A stretch of 64,000 nt of DNA from assembly GCA_051251725.1 (NCBI GenBank), contig JBPOFN010000005.1, forward strand, positions 62,001 to 126,000. The letters run 5' to 3'. This document shows, one piece after another, positions 8,621 to 18,140 of this stretch (position 1 is its first letter; every line of letters starts with the position of its first letter). The position numbers and the translations under genes are program-made. The stretch is from JALZUE01 sp051251725 (GTDB lineage Bacteria; Pseudomonadota; Gammaproteobacteria; Enterobacterales; Alteromonadaceae). Under the pieces are notes generated by a model, which was not told the origin of the DNA, searched no databases, and saw only the letters and a program-made list of their open reading frames with translations.

Positions 8621-8658
8621 CCATAAAAAAAGGCGCTACTAGCGCCTTTTTTTTATGG
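8621..8658. terminator. Bidirectional terminator after metJ
   Basis: Near-perfect palindrome CCATAAAAAAAGGCGC ... GCGCC followed by eight T, with A and T runs on both sides. It serves metJ (+) and possibly the convergent gene ending at 8708 (-). Confidence 0.9.
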
Positions 8659-8707
8659 AAAATCGACAGATACATTGTCTGCTATACGAAGACTAAATTC
8701 ATACTCA

Positions 8708-9679
8708 CTAAGCAGTAAGCTGAAAATGGCTTATTGACGGTTTATCATAGGCTTGAGTAATTTCTTTATAAAAGCTTTGTATCCGGCCAGCTCTGGCATC
8801 AACCTCTTCGGGACGACTTTTATTTACCTGTGCTTGCGAGCTCAAGGTGGCATTAATAAATTGATCGAAGTCAGCTGATTTATTAGCACTACTGTTGTAT
8901 TCATCACTTTCTAAGCTTGCTGTATTACCTTCAAACTTATCTAAAATACTATTCGGCGGCGCGGTGTAATCATCCTTTCCGGCTAATTCAGGCTGATCAA
9001 GTTTCTGTGCTAATAACTCTGATTGCGCTTGTAAAATTAAGCGCGCAGCTTGAGATGCCACCCGAGTATCTTGTACCGATGGATTAGCGGGCGCTAATGC
9101 CGCTGAATGCACTTTTTGTAACTTGGTAATCGTTGCTTGCGGATCGCCTGAGACTGTTGATAAATCAACAGAAACTTCTCCGCCTGTTGCATATTTTTTA
9201 CCGTCAGGACCCACAGTAAACGAATAATTAGGGGGACCTGTATGCGGACCGCCCACCGCCGCATGTGCCAATTCATGAGAGCGCACTTCCCGATCTCGCT
9301 GTGCTAATTCATTAATTTCTTGTTGTTCAGCGAATTCAGCAACCGGATCATGTTCTTGTTCGCCCTGCTCAGTACTTTTGGAGAACTGTTCAGCAGGGCT
9401 TTCTTTTTCTTGCCCTTCACCTTGAGACTGGTCGTTGATGGTTGAATTTTCAATTTCTGCTTGTTTTTTTATATTAGCAAAATCAATATGTTCATTATTT
9501 TGTGCAGGATTTTTCGCTTTATCTTTTTCGGAGGCAACACCTTTTTCCGCCGACGACGGGTGAGTTGGTGCTGGCTGAGTAATGACTTCCCGTTGAGAAT
9601 TTTCACGACGCAAACTATCAGTCGGTGGATTAACCACTGTCGCTAATGGCAGGTTGTTGCTTTGGGTCGTAATGTTCAT
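8708..9679 (-). CDS. SprA-related putative metallopeptidase-like protein
   Basis: 323 residues. The first 125 are low-complexity and rich in Gln, Glu, Ser and Pro, likely disordered. The conserved core RDREVRSHELAHAAVGGPH (about 128-146) includes an HELAH zinc-binding motif and continues with NYSFTVGPDGKKYATGGEV, which is the hallmark of the SprA-related family (PF12118). The C-terminal third is helical and Gln/Ala-rich. No signal peptide is visible. The 104-residue gene upstream ends 19 bp before this ATG, so the two are probably co-transcribed. The family function is not established; the zinc motif suggests peptidase chemistry, not shown. Confidence 0.8.
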   Translation of the reverse strand: MNITTQSNNLPLATVVNPPTDSLRRENSQREVITQPAPTHPSSAEKGVASEKDKAKNPAQNNEHIDFANIKKQAEIENSTINDQSQGEGQEKESPAEQFSKSTEQGEQEHDPVAEFAEQQEINELAQRDREVRSHELAHAAVGGPHTGPPNYSFTVGPDGKKYATGGEVSVDLSTVSGDPQATITKLQKVHSAALAPANPSVQDTRVASQAARLILQAQSELLAQKLDQPELAGKDDYTAPPNSILDKFEGNTASLESDEYNSSANKSADFDQFINATLSSQAQVNKSRPEEVDARAGRIQSFYKEITQAYDKPSISHFQLTA

Positions 9680-9698
9680 TGACTCTTTGCCTGTTAAA

Positions 9699-9998
9699 TT
9701 AAACGCTGACGTCTAATAAAGTGCCTAAGGTTTCATCTGCTGTTTGAATGACTTCCGCAGAAGCTTTGGCTTGATATTCAGCCACCTTTAAATTCACAAC
9801 TTCTTGCGTTAAATCTGCCGGTTGTGGTGGTTTAGTCGCTAAGACATCGGTCGTGGTGCTGGCACTACTACTTTGCTCCGCTTGAGACTGAACATCATAA
9901 GCGGTTGCGCTTGCTATCGCAGAAGCCGCTTCGTTAGCGTTTTCTTGCGCCTGATTAAATCCTTGCACGCCAACTTGAAAAGCTGATTGAATTTCCAT
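9699..9998 (-). CDS. Small conserved protein upstream of the SprA-related gene
   Basis: 99 residues from the ATG at 9998, which has a GGAG ribosome site 5 bp upstream; a GTG at 10013 gives a longer frame but lacks this spacing. The sequence is Ala/Gln/Ser-rich, with an amphipathic N-terminal helix (MEIQSAFQVGVQGFNQAQ), a variable low-complexity middle and a C-terminus (VIQTADETLGTLLDVSV) that resembles the last helix of flagellar rod/hook proteins such as FlgC or FlgG. Probably co-transcribed with the SprA-related gene 19 bp downstream. Function unknown; resemblance to flagellar rod ends is only a local similarity. Confidence 0.65.
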   Translation of the reverse strand: MEIQSAFQVGVQGFNQAQENANEAASAIASATAYDVQSQAEQSSSASTTTDVLATKPPQPADLTQEVVNLKVAEYQAKASAEVIQTADETLGTLLDVSV

Positions 9999-10104
9999 AG
10001 TAACTCCAAACACTGCTTGTGTTTACTATTAGGTATTTGTTTAATTATTATACAAAACAGCTCAAAAGTAAATGATTGTTTCTTCGCCGCCCATATATAC
10101 CAGT

Positions 10105-10148
10105 CACTTCAAGGTGCGTAGTTCAGCTGAATCCTACATCTTGAAGTG
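10105..10148. repeat. 44-bp intergenic palindrome
   Basis: CACTTCAAG at 10105-10113 pairs with CTTGAAGTG ending at 10148, and the centre is the perfect palindrome TTCAGCTGAA; six internal mismatches lie between. Lies between the bioH stop side and the start of the 99-residue gene. Looks like a dispersed REP-type element, but only one copy is in the window. Confidence 0.55.
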
Positions 10149-10184
10149 GTTTCGCTATCTCTTCTGAGTTAACGCTAGATTTTA

Positions 10185-10961
10185 TCAAAGTGAATTTAGC
10201 CAATTTTGCAGCTGTTCACTAAACGCTTTCGGCTGTGATATAAAAGGGGCATGAGAAGCTTGTTGAAAGGTAAAAGACTGGCTTTTCGGTGCAAGCAGAT
10301 CAATTTGTGCAATCACTTTTTTTGGCACTAAGCCGTCAAGGCGACCATACAAACGTAAAAACGGCTGTTCAATGGCGGCGAGTTGGCTGCGATAATCCGC
10401 ACTTTCTAATAACGATAATGACTTGTCTAGAGTCAATTGTGATGGCATAGCATATTGCATCACCAAATCACTCACCAACTTAATATCAGCTCGAATATTA
10501 GGACTACCCATCGCTTGAATTTTTAAAAAGCCTTTAATCGTTTTTTCAGGGTTTTGCGCTAACTGCTGATGAAAGCCTTTTAAGACCTCAGCATCAATGC
10601 CCGGCCAATTGGCTTGTGCGACAAAATGTGGTGAGCTAGCAACAGTGACTAACCCTTGCACTTGCTTGGGAACGCTTAATGCGATTTCGGTCGCGACTAA
10701 ACCGCCTAACGACCAACCAACATAAACAGCAGGTTTAGTAATAGTGTCAGTAATTAATTGTGCTATTGCGGCAACAGAATAAGTCGATAATTCAATATCT
10801 TGATTTTTTGCAAAGCCAGGAAGATCAACAGTGATCACTTCATAATCAGCTGAAAAACTGTCAAGTATTGGCTGCCATACCGCAGAATTAACACCCCAAC
10901 CATGAATAAAAACGAGAGGAACTCCAGTTCCTTGACTGGAAATATTTAACTTATGAGTCAT
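10185..10961 (-). CDS. bioH: Pimeloyl-ACP methyl ester carboxylesterase
   Basis: Alpha/beta hydrolase that removes the methyl group from pimeloyl-ACP methyl ester to end the BioC/BioH stage of biotin synthesis. 258 residues, close to E. coli BioH (256). Visible: oxyanion region VFIHGWGVNSAVW (18-29), nucleophile elbow GWSLGG (Ser84), acid in YGRLDGLVP (about 209) and the catalytic His in ASHAPFIS (about 237). The HGWG and GWSLGG motifs are typical of BioH among hydrolases. It is divergent from the comF-like gene, a neighbour pair (bioH and comF/gntX) seen in many gammaproteobacteria. Confidence 0.92.
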   Translation of the reverse strand: MTHKLNISSQGTGVPLVFIHGWGVNSAVWQPILDSFSADYEVITVDLPGFAKNQDIELSTYSVAAIAQLITDTITKPAVYVGWSLGGLVATEIALSVPKQVQGLVTVASSPHFVAQANWPGIDAEVLKGFHQQLAQNPEKTIKGFLKIQAMGSPNIRADIKLVSDLVMQYAMPSQLTLDKSLSLLESADYRSQLAAIEQPFLRLYGRLDGLVPKKVIAQIDLLAPKSQSFTFQQASHAPFISQPKAFSEQLQNWLNSL

Positions 10962-11039
10962 GCTTATTATTTATCTCTGTGATTTAGCTTAACAGTTGCA
11001 GGTTATGGAAAGCGTTATTTTACCTAATGGATTTAGGCA

Positions 11040-11831
11040 ATGGAAATATTAAAAATGTGGTCGAATTATTGGTTCATTCAACCATTAAAAACAATCAAAG
11101 TTTGGTATCAAGAATTACCTTATTTACTCGGTCAGTGTACCCTTTGCCAAAGCCAATGTTATACCATGGCAATACTTTGTGATGATTGCTTAGTAGATCT
11201 GCCGCGTTTTTATCCACAACATCATAATTTATTAACCATTCCTAAAATAGCAAACCATATTAGCCATCAACATTTCGAACGCTTAATTTGCCTAGCGCCT
11301 TATCAGTGGCCTGTTGATACTTGGATAAATCAACTTAAATATCATCGGCAATTTCAATATGCGGCTTTATTAGCCAAGCTGTTGGCAAACCACCTAGTCG
11401 CTCTGGAACATTTTTCCGCCAGTAACAATGTTCACTATCTCGCCGTTCCTATTCATATCAAACGCTGGCAGCAACGTAGTTATAATCAAAGTCATTTAAT
11501 TGCTGAGCAACTTATTAAGCAGCTTAATTTAAGTTACCTTGCAGAGTTAATTATTCGCCATAAAAACACCGAAAAGCAAGTGGGTAAAAATGGCGTTTTA
11601 AGAAGAAAAAACCTTAAAGGCGCTTTCCAAATTAATGCAAAGTTTTTACCTAAAGTTACTAATGCGAATTTTGTTATTGTTGATGATGTTATTACCACAG
11701 GCACCACAGTTAATGAAATCGCTAAGCTGCTTAAACGACATGGCGCTCGGTCGGTTACCGTATTAACTGTGGCGATTGCACTAGAGCCTTTGGCAAAAAA
11801 TAAAAAAGAGCAATCAAAGCTTACAATATGA
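11040..11831 (+). CDS. ComF/GntX family phosphoribosyltransferase-like protein
   Basis: 263 residues. The N-terminus has a Cys-rich zinc-ribbon-like part (CTLCQSQC ... CDDC, about residues 32-52), and the C-terminal half is a PRTase fold with the PRPP loop FVIVDDVITTGTT (about 212-224). This is the ComF/GntX family, linked to DNA uptake or use of external DNA in some bacteria; the phosphoribosyl substrate is unknown. The ATG at 11040 is used; an in-frame ATG six codons on (MWSNYW) is possible. Divergent from bioH. The E. coli counterpart GntX sits beside bioH and nfuA, and nfuA is only 2.8 kb away here, separated by the M14 gene. Confidence 0.88.
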   Translation: MEILKMWSNYWFIQPLKTIKVWYQELPYLLGQCTLCQSQCYTMAILCDDCLVDLPRFYPQHHNLLTIPKIANHISHQHFERLICLAPYQWPVDTWINQLKYHRQFQYAALLAKLLANHLVALEHFSASNNVHYLAVPIHIKRWQQRSYNQSHLIAEQLIKQLNLSYLAELIIRHKNTEKQVGKNGVLRRKNLKGAFQINAKFLPKVTNANFVIVDDVITTGTTVNEIAKLLKRHGARSVTVLTVAIALEPLAKNKKEQSKLTI

Positions 11832-11843
11832 AGCCAAAACAAG

Positions 11844-14405
11844 TTAATTGGTTGAGATTAAATCGGCAAAGAACAAGCTATTAACAAATATTTTGGCTGA
11901 GCCTAACCAATAACCGCGAAACAATAAATTATCGCCAGTCGCAATGATTTTACCTTGACCAAATTCATGTGCGACGATCGCCGCTTGGCCCGCAATTCTG
12001 TTGACTAACAAATCATCGGTAAAGCCACTTAATAACGGCGTCGGTGAATATTTAGCGACTGTAGCAAAAGGCAGATTAACCTTTTCTATGATTGCCGTGC
12101 TGTTTTTAAATAGTGGTAAATTCGCCTTATTAAAGCCCAAAGTTAATGGATGGCTTAAATCTAATTGTGATTCAAATATAGCACCTGAAATTTCCCGTTT
12201 AGCATGAAATTCCGCTTTATCTTGAAAGCTCGACATATCATCTAAATACATATTGTCGATAGAATGCTGAGTCGCAAAACGCGCTTTTAATAAGCGCTGA
12301 TCCGCTAGCCAGTTCGCGGCATTTTTTTGCGCATAGATAATACCGCCATCAATAAGATAGCTTTGTACTTGCTTAACCTGCGTTTCGGGTAAACCTGTGT
12401 AGTCGCCATCAACCAAAATCAAATGTGTGTAAGTAGCCAGTTTAATTGCCGGTAAACGCGACATTTCCACCAGCGTTACCGGAATATTCAAGGTATGGTC
12501 TAGATAATACATAACCTCACCTGCTTCAGATTCTGACACGCCTTGACCGCCAATTAATAATATTTTCGGCTGGCGCAAATTCACCATCGACGGGCTACCA
12601 ATATCAGCGCCGCTTGCTGTCAAACCTGTTGTTAGTGGGAAAATTTTAATCTCACTGCTTGCTGCCGCTTCGGTTAGTACGCTCTGCCAGTTTGCTGACG
12701 TTTGAATAGCTGCTGGCACAACAATACTGCCGGCGGAGAAGGTTTTAACTGACTTATTTAGCTCTGCTGTAAATCCAGTTGTCGCCACCTTAGTAGCGAT
12801 ATTGCTGCTTAATAAACGGTATAACAACTTAGGTGCTAGCGAGTGGTGCCATTGGAACACATAAGCATAAGGTTCAGCCGTTGGTTCACTTGTTTGAAAT
12901 TGCTCAGTTATCGCTATTTTATCCGCCGAATTTATATCGAATTCACCAGCTAACTTGAGATTGCGTGATTTTTCTATTGGATAAAAACTAATATTCATAG
13001 CTAGCGGTAATGTCCAACCAGAAATGTCATAGAATCGATTTTCTTGAAATTGTTTTTGTTGGTTAAATAAGGCTTTGATGACTCGATATTGCGGCTGATT
13101 AAGCGGCACATAAAAACTCGCTGCTTTGCTAAACACTTGGTCGTTATGTTTGAAGTCTTTTGCTAAAGCATACACCTTAATTTGATGTTGCTGTAAGGTC
13201 GACAGCAATAGATTAAGGCGATATTTATCATGTGCTTCATGTAATAAATAACCGTCAAATTCTTCATCATCCACTAAGTTTGCCACTTGCTGATAAAAAT
13301 CAAAGCGATGTTGTTTTAATGCAGTTTTATTTGCTAACGCCCCATTTAATGTTGATAACGAGGTAATAACATTATTTTCAATGCCTTTCGTGAACGTCAG
13401 CACGCCGGTCTGGGTTTGATGTATTAAGCCGCGACTGCCCGCTTGTTCGAATAAAATTCCAACGCCTGCGTTAATGTCTGGATAGGTCGAGCCTTTACCA
13501 TAATAAAAATCATCATAGCCTTCTTGTGAAAAATACAAACGCTTACTTTTATCTAACGCCGCTGCATGAGCACTTGCCAAACGGTGGGTTAATTCAATAT
13601 TCTTTTGCGGCGTTAATGGATGAGTTCGGCTGACAATACCCGGCTGAAAAAAGTAACTTTTGTTAACATCCATCTCATGATAATCCGCCAAGACATGTGG
13701 TTGATATTGATGATAAATCGCCAGCCTATTTTGCGATTCTTGCTGAGTTAACATCAGCCAATCGCGGTTTAAATCAAACCAGTAATGATTCGTTCGTCCT
13801 GATGGCCAGCCTTGTTGGTGTTCAATATGAGCAGGATCGGCATTGGGCACCTCTGTGCTAAAGGTATCAAGCCAGCTAACATATCTGTCCATGCCATCAG
13901 GGTTTAAACTCGGCTCCAAAACAATAACGGCTTCATTTAATAAATTGATGACGTCTGGCGACTGGCTCGCTGCTAAATGATAAGCAACGGCCATAGCAGC
14001 TTGTGCGCCTGTTAATTCATCGCCATGAACACTATAACCTAACCAAATAACTAAGGGCTCGACTATCGGCTTTTTAAATGGCGGTTTTCTGTTGGCTAAT
14101 AAATGAGTTAACTGCTTAATATTGTCAGCTGAGCTAATCGTTAAAATAAACTGATCACGGCGCTGATAACTTTGTCCAATGTTAGTAAATTTTACTCGTT
14201 CACTTTGCTCAGCCAGCCGAGTAAAAAACTGTTGCAGTTGATGATGACGTGCGTGGTGATGACCTAATTCAAAACCTAAAACTTGCTCAGGTGTAGTAAT
14301 ACCGGCGAGATAATTTTGATTTTTAGGTAAAAAATCTTGCACAGGCTTTGCCACAACCAAAGTATTTATCAATACCAAGCACAAAACCAATAACCTTAAC
14401 CGCAT
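11844..14405 (-). CDS. Secreted M14 family zinc carboxypeptidase
   Basis: 853 residues from the ATG at 14405, which is preceded by AAGG and followed at once by a signal peptide (MRLRLLVLCLVLINTLVVA). A GTG at 14450 gives 15 extra residues that would spoil the signal. The peptidase domain has the zinc motif VHGDE (His127, Glu130), NPDGMDRY, LNRDW for substrate binding, the third zinc ligand region LADYHEMD, and FEQAGSRG with the probable catalytic Glu. The C-terminal half (about 530-853) carries a class I glutamine-amidotransferase-like fold (KILLIGGQGVSE, YLIDGGIIYA), as in large M14 proteins of Alteromonadales. Role: periplasmic or extracellular peptide breakdown. Convergent with the comF-like gene with a 12-bp gap. 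Confidence 0.88.
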   Translation of the reverse strand: MRLRLLVLCLVLINTLVVAKPVQDFLPKNQNYLAGITTPEQVLGFELGHHHARHHQLQQFFTRLAEQSERVKFTNIGQSYQRRDQFILTISSADNIKQLTHLLANRKPPFKKPIVEPLVIWLGYSVHGDELTGAQAAMAVAYHLAASQSPDVINLLNEAVIVLEPSLNPDGMDRYVSWLDTFSTEVPNADPAHIEHQQGWPSGRTNHYWFDLNRDWLMLTQQESQNRLAIYHQYQPHVLADYHEMDVNKSYFFQPGIVSRTHPLTPQKNIELTHRLASAHAAALDKSKRLYFSQEGYDDFYYGKGSTYPDINAGVGILFEQAGSRGLIHQTQTGVLTFTKGIENNVITSLSTLNGALANKTALKQHRFDFYQQVANLVDDEEFDGYLLHEAHDKYRLNLLLSTLQQHQIKVYALAKDFKHNDQVFSKAASFYVPLNQPQYRVIKALFNQQKQFQENRFYDISGWTLPLAMNISFYPIEKSRNLKLAGEFDINSADKIAITEQFQTSEPTAEPYAYVFQWHHSLAPKLLYRLLSSNIATKVATTGFTAELNKSVKTFSAGSIVVPAAIQTSANWQSVLTEAAASSEIKIFPLTTGLTASGADIGSPSMVNLRQPKILLIGGQGVSESEAGEVMYYLDHTLNIPVTLVEMSRLPAIKLATYTHLILVDGDYTGLPETQVKQVQSYLIDGGIIYAQKNAANWLADQRLLKARFATQHSIDNMYLDDMSSFQDKAEFHAKREISGAIFESQLDLSHPLTLGFNKANLPLFKNSTAIIEKVNLPFATVAKYSPTPLLSGFTDDLLVNRIAGQAAIVAHEFGQGKIIATGDNLLFRGYWLGSAKIFVNSLFFADLISTN

Positions 14406-14624
14406 GAATTTCACCTTAAATTTCAAAATTGCTGCTAATTTTGGCAACACCTAAAAATAACAAATAATCGGCCCAGACACTAGTCCAGTAACGCCTAAAG
14501 ACCATTTAATTCCTTGATATATAATAATCAACTAGCCACTAATTGCTCATAAGAGTAGAATAGCGATAGTTGAGTATTTTAGTCAGGTAATGAGTTACCT
14601 GTAAGTATTAGAGTTTAAAACAAA

Positions 14625-15203
14625 ATGATCAATATTTCAGAAAGCGCACAAGCACACTTCGTAAAATTATTATCACAGCAAGGTGAAGGCACTAGCATTC
14701 GCATTTTTGTCGTGAATCCTGGTACAACTAACGCAGAATGTGGTGTTTCTTACTGCCCAGTAGACGCTGTTGAACCTGAAGACATTGAATTACCATACAA
14801 TGGCTTTTCGGCTTACATTGACTCCGCCAGCAAGCCATTTTTGGAAGACGCTGAAGTTGATTTTGTTACCGACCAAATGGGTTCTCAATTAACGTTAAAA
14901 GCGCCAAATGCAAAATTGAAAAAAGTGGCTGACGACGCCTCATTATTTGAGCGTGTTCATTACTTTTTACAAGCTGAAGTTAACCCACAATTAGCGGGTC
15001 ACGGTGGCGACTGTACACTAGTAGAAATTACTGAAGACGGATATGCCGTTTTACAATTTGGTGGCGGCTGTAATGGTTGTAGTCAAATCGATGTAACAGT
15101 AAAAGACGGGATCGAAACTCAGTTAATTGAATTAATGGCCGGTGAAATCAAAGGCGTAAAAGATGCCACTGAACATGAACGCGGCGAACATTCATATTAC
15201 TAA
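14625..15203 (+). CDS. nfuA: Fe/S biogenesis protein NfuA
   Basis: Carries and delivers [4Fe-4S] clusters to client proteins. 192 residues, as E. coli NfuA (191). The N-terminal half is a degenerate A-type carrier domain, and the C-terminal Nfu domain has the cluster-binding GGGCNGCSQIDVTVKDGIE with Cys149 and Cys152. An apparently single gene, followed after 50 bp by a small membrane protein gene. Its upstream region (14406-14624) shows no IscR site that I can assign. Confidence 0.97.
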   Translation: MINISESAQAHFVKLLSQQGEGTSIRIFVVNPGTTNAECGVSYCPVDAVEPEDIELPYNGFSAYIDSASKPFLEDAEVDFVTDQMGSQLTLKAPNAKLKKVADDASLFERVHYFLQAEVNPQLAGHGGDCTLVEITEDGYAVLQFGGGCNGCSQIDVTVKDGIETQLIELMAGEIKGVKDATEHERGEHSYY

Positions 15204-15253
15204 GTAATAAACTACTCAACATAATAATTATAATAATAAGTGAGTAATAAGAG

Positions 15254-15514
15254 ATGGATTTTCTTAACAAACTAGGCCAAACACCAACTAAAAGCTTTCG
15301 CTATTTTTTAATAGGTTTATTGCTATTTACTCTTGGTGTTGGTCTGATTTATTTAGTCCCTGAGATCAGTGAAAATCTCCAAATTTTCAGCTTATCTCTT
15401 ATTGGTTTAGGCTGCTTATTTGCAATTTGGGGTTATATCGGGATTTTTTCATCTCGATTATTAATTATCATGAATTCACACCCCGCCACTAAAAAAGAGC
15501 AAAACAAGCGCTAA
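15254..15514 (+). CDS. Small two-helix membrane protein
   Basis: 86 residues with two predicted membrane helices (about 18-36 and 46-68) joined by a short loop, and a Lys/Arg-rich cytosolic tail. It follows nfuA by 50 bp in the same direction and may share its transcript. I do not recognise the family; membership in a conserved hypothetical group of Alteromonadales is likely but unproven. The start ATG at 15254 has only a weak ribosome site. Confidence 0.6.
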   Translation: MDFLNKLGQTPTKSFRYFLIGLLLFTLGVGLIYLVPEISENLQIFSLSLIGLGCLFAIWGYIGIFSSRLLIIMNSHPATKKEQNKR

Positions 15515-15564
15515 GCAAGTTAAGCTCAAATTCAAATTTCTCTGCCTCTAAGGTTCTGGTTTTA

Positions 15565-16899
15565 TTAATCGGCTCTTATTAAACGATAATGATAATGCCA
15601 CGCTAAGGTTATGCCTCGGACAATCATAAAAGCAGAAAAAGCTAACCAAATAGCGTGATTCCCTAACGACTGAAAGATAAACCACAGCGGGAAAAAACCT
15701 AAAAAGGTTGATAAGATCATGCTATTGCGCATAATTTTAGTCTGCATTAAACCAATATAAACACCATCAAATAAATAACACCAACAAGCGATAATCGGCA
15801 TCAACCACAGCCAAATAATATATTCTTGCGTGATCACTATTACTGATTCAATATTGGTCATTAGCCGAATTAAATAATCGCCAAAGACAATAAAACATAA
15901 GCTATAAAAGACGGCAAAAATTCCTGTCCATAACAATGAAATTTTTACCACTGTCATTAACTTTTCTTTATTATTAGCGCCTTTGGCTTCACCAACCAAA
16001 GCTTCAGCGCCATTGGCTATGCCATCAAGACCAAACGAAATTAACAATAAAAAGTTCAATAAAATAGCATTGGCTGCAACCACTTCATCACCCAGCCTTG
16101 CCCCTTGAAAGGTAATAAATAAAAAGCACAACTCTAAACATAAAGTACGCAACAGAATGTCGCGGTTTAAATGAAAAAACTGTTTAATTCTATCGACTGA
16201 GTATATGACTCGCCAATGAAAAATCACTTTGTTTTTCATCATGATTAGCCATTTATCTTGCCTGAATACCAGCCATAAACCCAATACTAAACCTAAATAT
16301 TCGGCAATAACCGTCGCGGTTGCAGCGCCAGCAATTGACCAACCTAAACCTAAAACAAACCATAAATCTAAAATAAGATTAGTCAGGTTAGTAACAATCA
16401 GCAGCCACATCACAGTTTTCGCCTGTTGATTGCCGAGCAGCCAACCTAAAATGACTAAATTACCCAGGGCTGCCGGTAGGCCCCAAATACGAATTTGACC
16501 ATAAATATTAGCGTAATGTTGGATTTCATTCGAACCGCCAGCAAGCCAAAGCCCCGCGGTTAAATACGGCGTTTGCAAACAGACAATAACCACACCCAAT
16601 AAAAAAGCGACTGATAAACCTCTGATTAAAATAGATAAGTTATCAATACTGTTTTCACAGCCATATGCTTGTGCCGCTAAACCGGTAGACGACATCCGTA
16701 AAAATCCACATAACCAAATGATAAAGGTGATCAACATAGCGCCAACCGTTGCCCCACCAAGATAATAAGCATGAGATAAATGACCTAAAACAGCGGTATC
16801 CACTAAACCCAATAAAGGCACGGTAATATTTGATAAGATCATCGGCACAGCTAATGAAAATAACTGCTGGTGATAATTCGATTGTTTGAAAATATTCAA
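15565..16899 (-). CDS. MATE family efflux transporter, DinF type
   Basis: 444 residues, twelve hydrophobic segments, MATE fold. The opening LFSLAVPMILSNITVPLLGLVDTAVLGHL is the DinF-branch signature (first helix with VDTAVLG), unlike the NorM-type pump at 51957. Likely sodium- or proton-coupled export of cationic or toxic compounds across the inner membrane. In E. coli dinF is co-transcribed with lexA, but here lexA is 11 kb away and no LexA box is seen upstream, so SOS control is not supported. A single gene, divergent from the deacetylase gene at 17045. Use of the dinF symbol would go beyond the evidence. Confidence 0.88.
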   Translation of the reverse strand: MNIFKQSNYHQQLFSLAVPMILSNITVPLLGLVDTAVLGHLSHAYYLGGATVGAMLITFIIWLCGFLRMSSTGLAAQAYGCENSIDNLSILIRGLSVAFLLGVVIVCLQTPYLTAGLWLAGGSNEIQHYANIYGQIRIWGLPAALGNLVILGWLLGNQQAKTVMWLLIVTNLTNLILDLWFVLGLGWSIAGAATATVIAEYLGLVLGLWLVFRQDKWLIMMKNKVIFHWRVIYSVDRIKQFFHLNRDILLRTLCLELCFLFITFQGARLGDEVVAANAILLNFLLLISFGLDGIANGAEALVGEAKGANNKEKLMTVVKISLLWTGIFAVFYSLCFIVFGDYLIRLMTNIESVIVITQEYIIWLWLMPIIACWCYLFDGVYIGLMQTKIMRNSMILSTFLGFFPLWFIFQSLGNHAIWLAFSAFMIVRGITLAWHYHYRLIRAD

Positions 16900-17044
16900 T
16901 TACTTTCCCAAAAATGGACAATTCACTAGGATTTTCCCGTGAACAAGGTTACTTTTACGCAAAATATTATGATTTGTTAAAAACAAACTAATTAACAACA
17001 ACGCGCTAAATCGCTAGTCGTTAAAATTTAAAAAGAGTGGTTCA

Positions 17045-18124
17045 ATGTTTCTATCTACTTATTTTCGCTGTCGTTTTGCTTTAATTATCAATGCTTATTT
17101 TCTAGCTTTATTGACATTCAATGGGCAAGCTGCTGTCATTCTGCAATACCATCATGTCAGTGATACCACACCAACTAGTACCAGCATTTCGCCAAAGCAA
17201 TTTAACAAACACCTGCAATATTTAGCCGATAATGATTTTACTGTCGTTGCGCTTTCAACATTAATTGAAGCAATAAAGAACAAACAAGCACTTAACGACA
17301 AAACTGTCGCGATTACTTTCGATGATGCTTATCTTAATATTCTAACCAATGCCAAGCCACTATTGGATAAATTTAATTATCCTTTTACTATTTTTATTAA
17401 TCCGGCCAGTGCTGATCGTTATTCTGATAGTTTTTTATCTTGGCAACAACTGAAAGAATTGGCCGATGACAATGTCATTATTGCTAACCATAATTTTGAG
17501 CATGACTCGCTCGCTCGTATTCCCGAAGGTTTAACAGAAAAAGCTTGGCTGAAAAAACAAGGTGACTTAATTTTAGCCGCGGAACAAGTCATTAAAGAAA
17601 AAACCGGAAAGAGTTGGCGTTATTTTGCCTACCCGTATGGCGAATATAGCAAAGCCAATCAAGACTGGTTAACCGCCAATAACTTTATCGCTTTTGGTCA
17701 GCAATCAGGTGCTGTAGGTTTTGATACCGATTTATCGAATATTCCGCGTTTTCCGGCCGCCCAACCTTACGATAAACTCACCAGCTTAGTCGATAAGTTA
17801 CACTCGCTGCCCTTTTCAATCAAAGTATCAGGCCCTGCAGCAGGTGATTTATTTAAATATGGCGAGTTAACCGGCGCAACTTTTGTCCTTGGTAATAATA
17901 ATATTAATAACCACCAAGTGAGCTGTTATGTGTCAAATCTTGGCCGCCAAGAACTCACGTGGCTGGATGAAAAAACATTCGCCATTAAGTTTTCAAAAAC
18001 GCTACCAAGCGGACGCGTGAAAATTAACTGTACCGCGCCAAACCGCGAAGATGCTAGCCGTTATCACTGGTTTTCAAAGGTATGGATGGTGTTAGAAGAA
18101 AACGGGCAATGGTACCCGTTATAA
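17045..18124 (+). CDS. Secreted polysaccharide deacetylase (NodB domain)
   Basis: 359 residues. An N-terminal hydrophobic stretch (residues 11-30) ending in NGQAA is a likely signal peptide. Carbohydrate esterase 4 motifs: ILQYHHVSD (31-39), the metal-binding ITFDDAYLN (about 88-96) with the catalytic Asp pair, and NHNFEHDS with the two zinc-ligand histidines (about 146-153), then AYPYGEYS. The C-terminal ~110 residues form an extra domain with two Cys (SCYVSN, INCTAP). Expected to de-N-acetylate a cell-surface or environmental glycan; substrate unknown. Stands alone. Confidence 0.88.
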   Translation: MFLSTYFRCRFALIINAYFLALLTFNGQAAVILQYHHVSDTTPTSTSISPKQFNKHLQYLADNDFTVVALSTLIEAIKNKQALNDKTVAITFDDAYLNILTNAKPLLDKFNYPFTIFINPASADRYSDSFLSWQQLKELADDNVIIANHNFEHDSLARIPEGLTEKAWLKKQGDLILAAEQVIKEKTGKSWRYFAYPYGEYSKANQDWLTANNFIAFGQQSGAVGFDTDLSNIPRFPAAQPYDKLTSLVDKLHSLPFSIKVSGPAAGDLFKYGELTGATFVLGNNNINNHQVSCYVSNLGRQELTWLDEKTFAIKFSKTLPSGRVKINCTAPNREDASRYHWFSKVWMVLEENGQWYPL

Positions 18125-18140
18125 AGATGCGTTAATGCGT

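Noticed and set aside
11534..11842. 102-codon minus-strand frame opposite the comF-like gene
   Set aside because: Antisense shadow of a well-supported gene.
15565..16899. SOS control of the DinF-type MATE gene
   Set aside because: No CTGT-N8-ACAG site upstream and the gene is not beside lexA.
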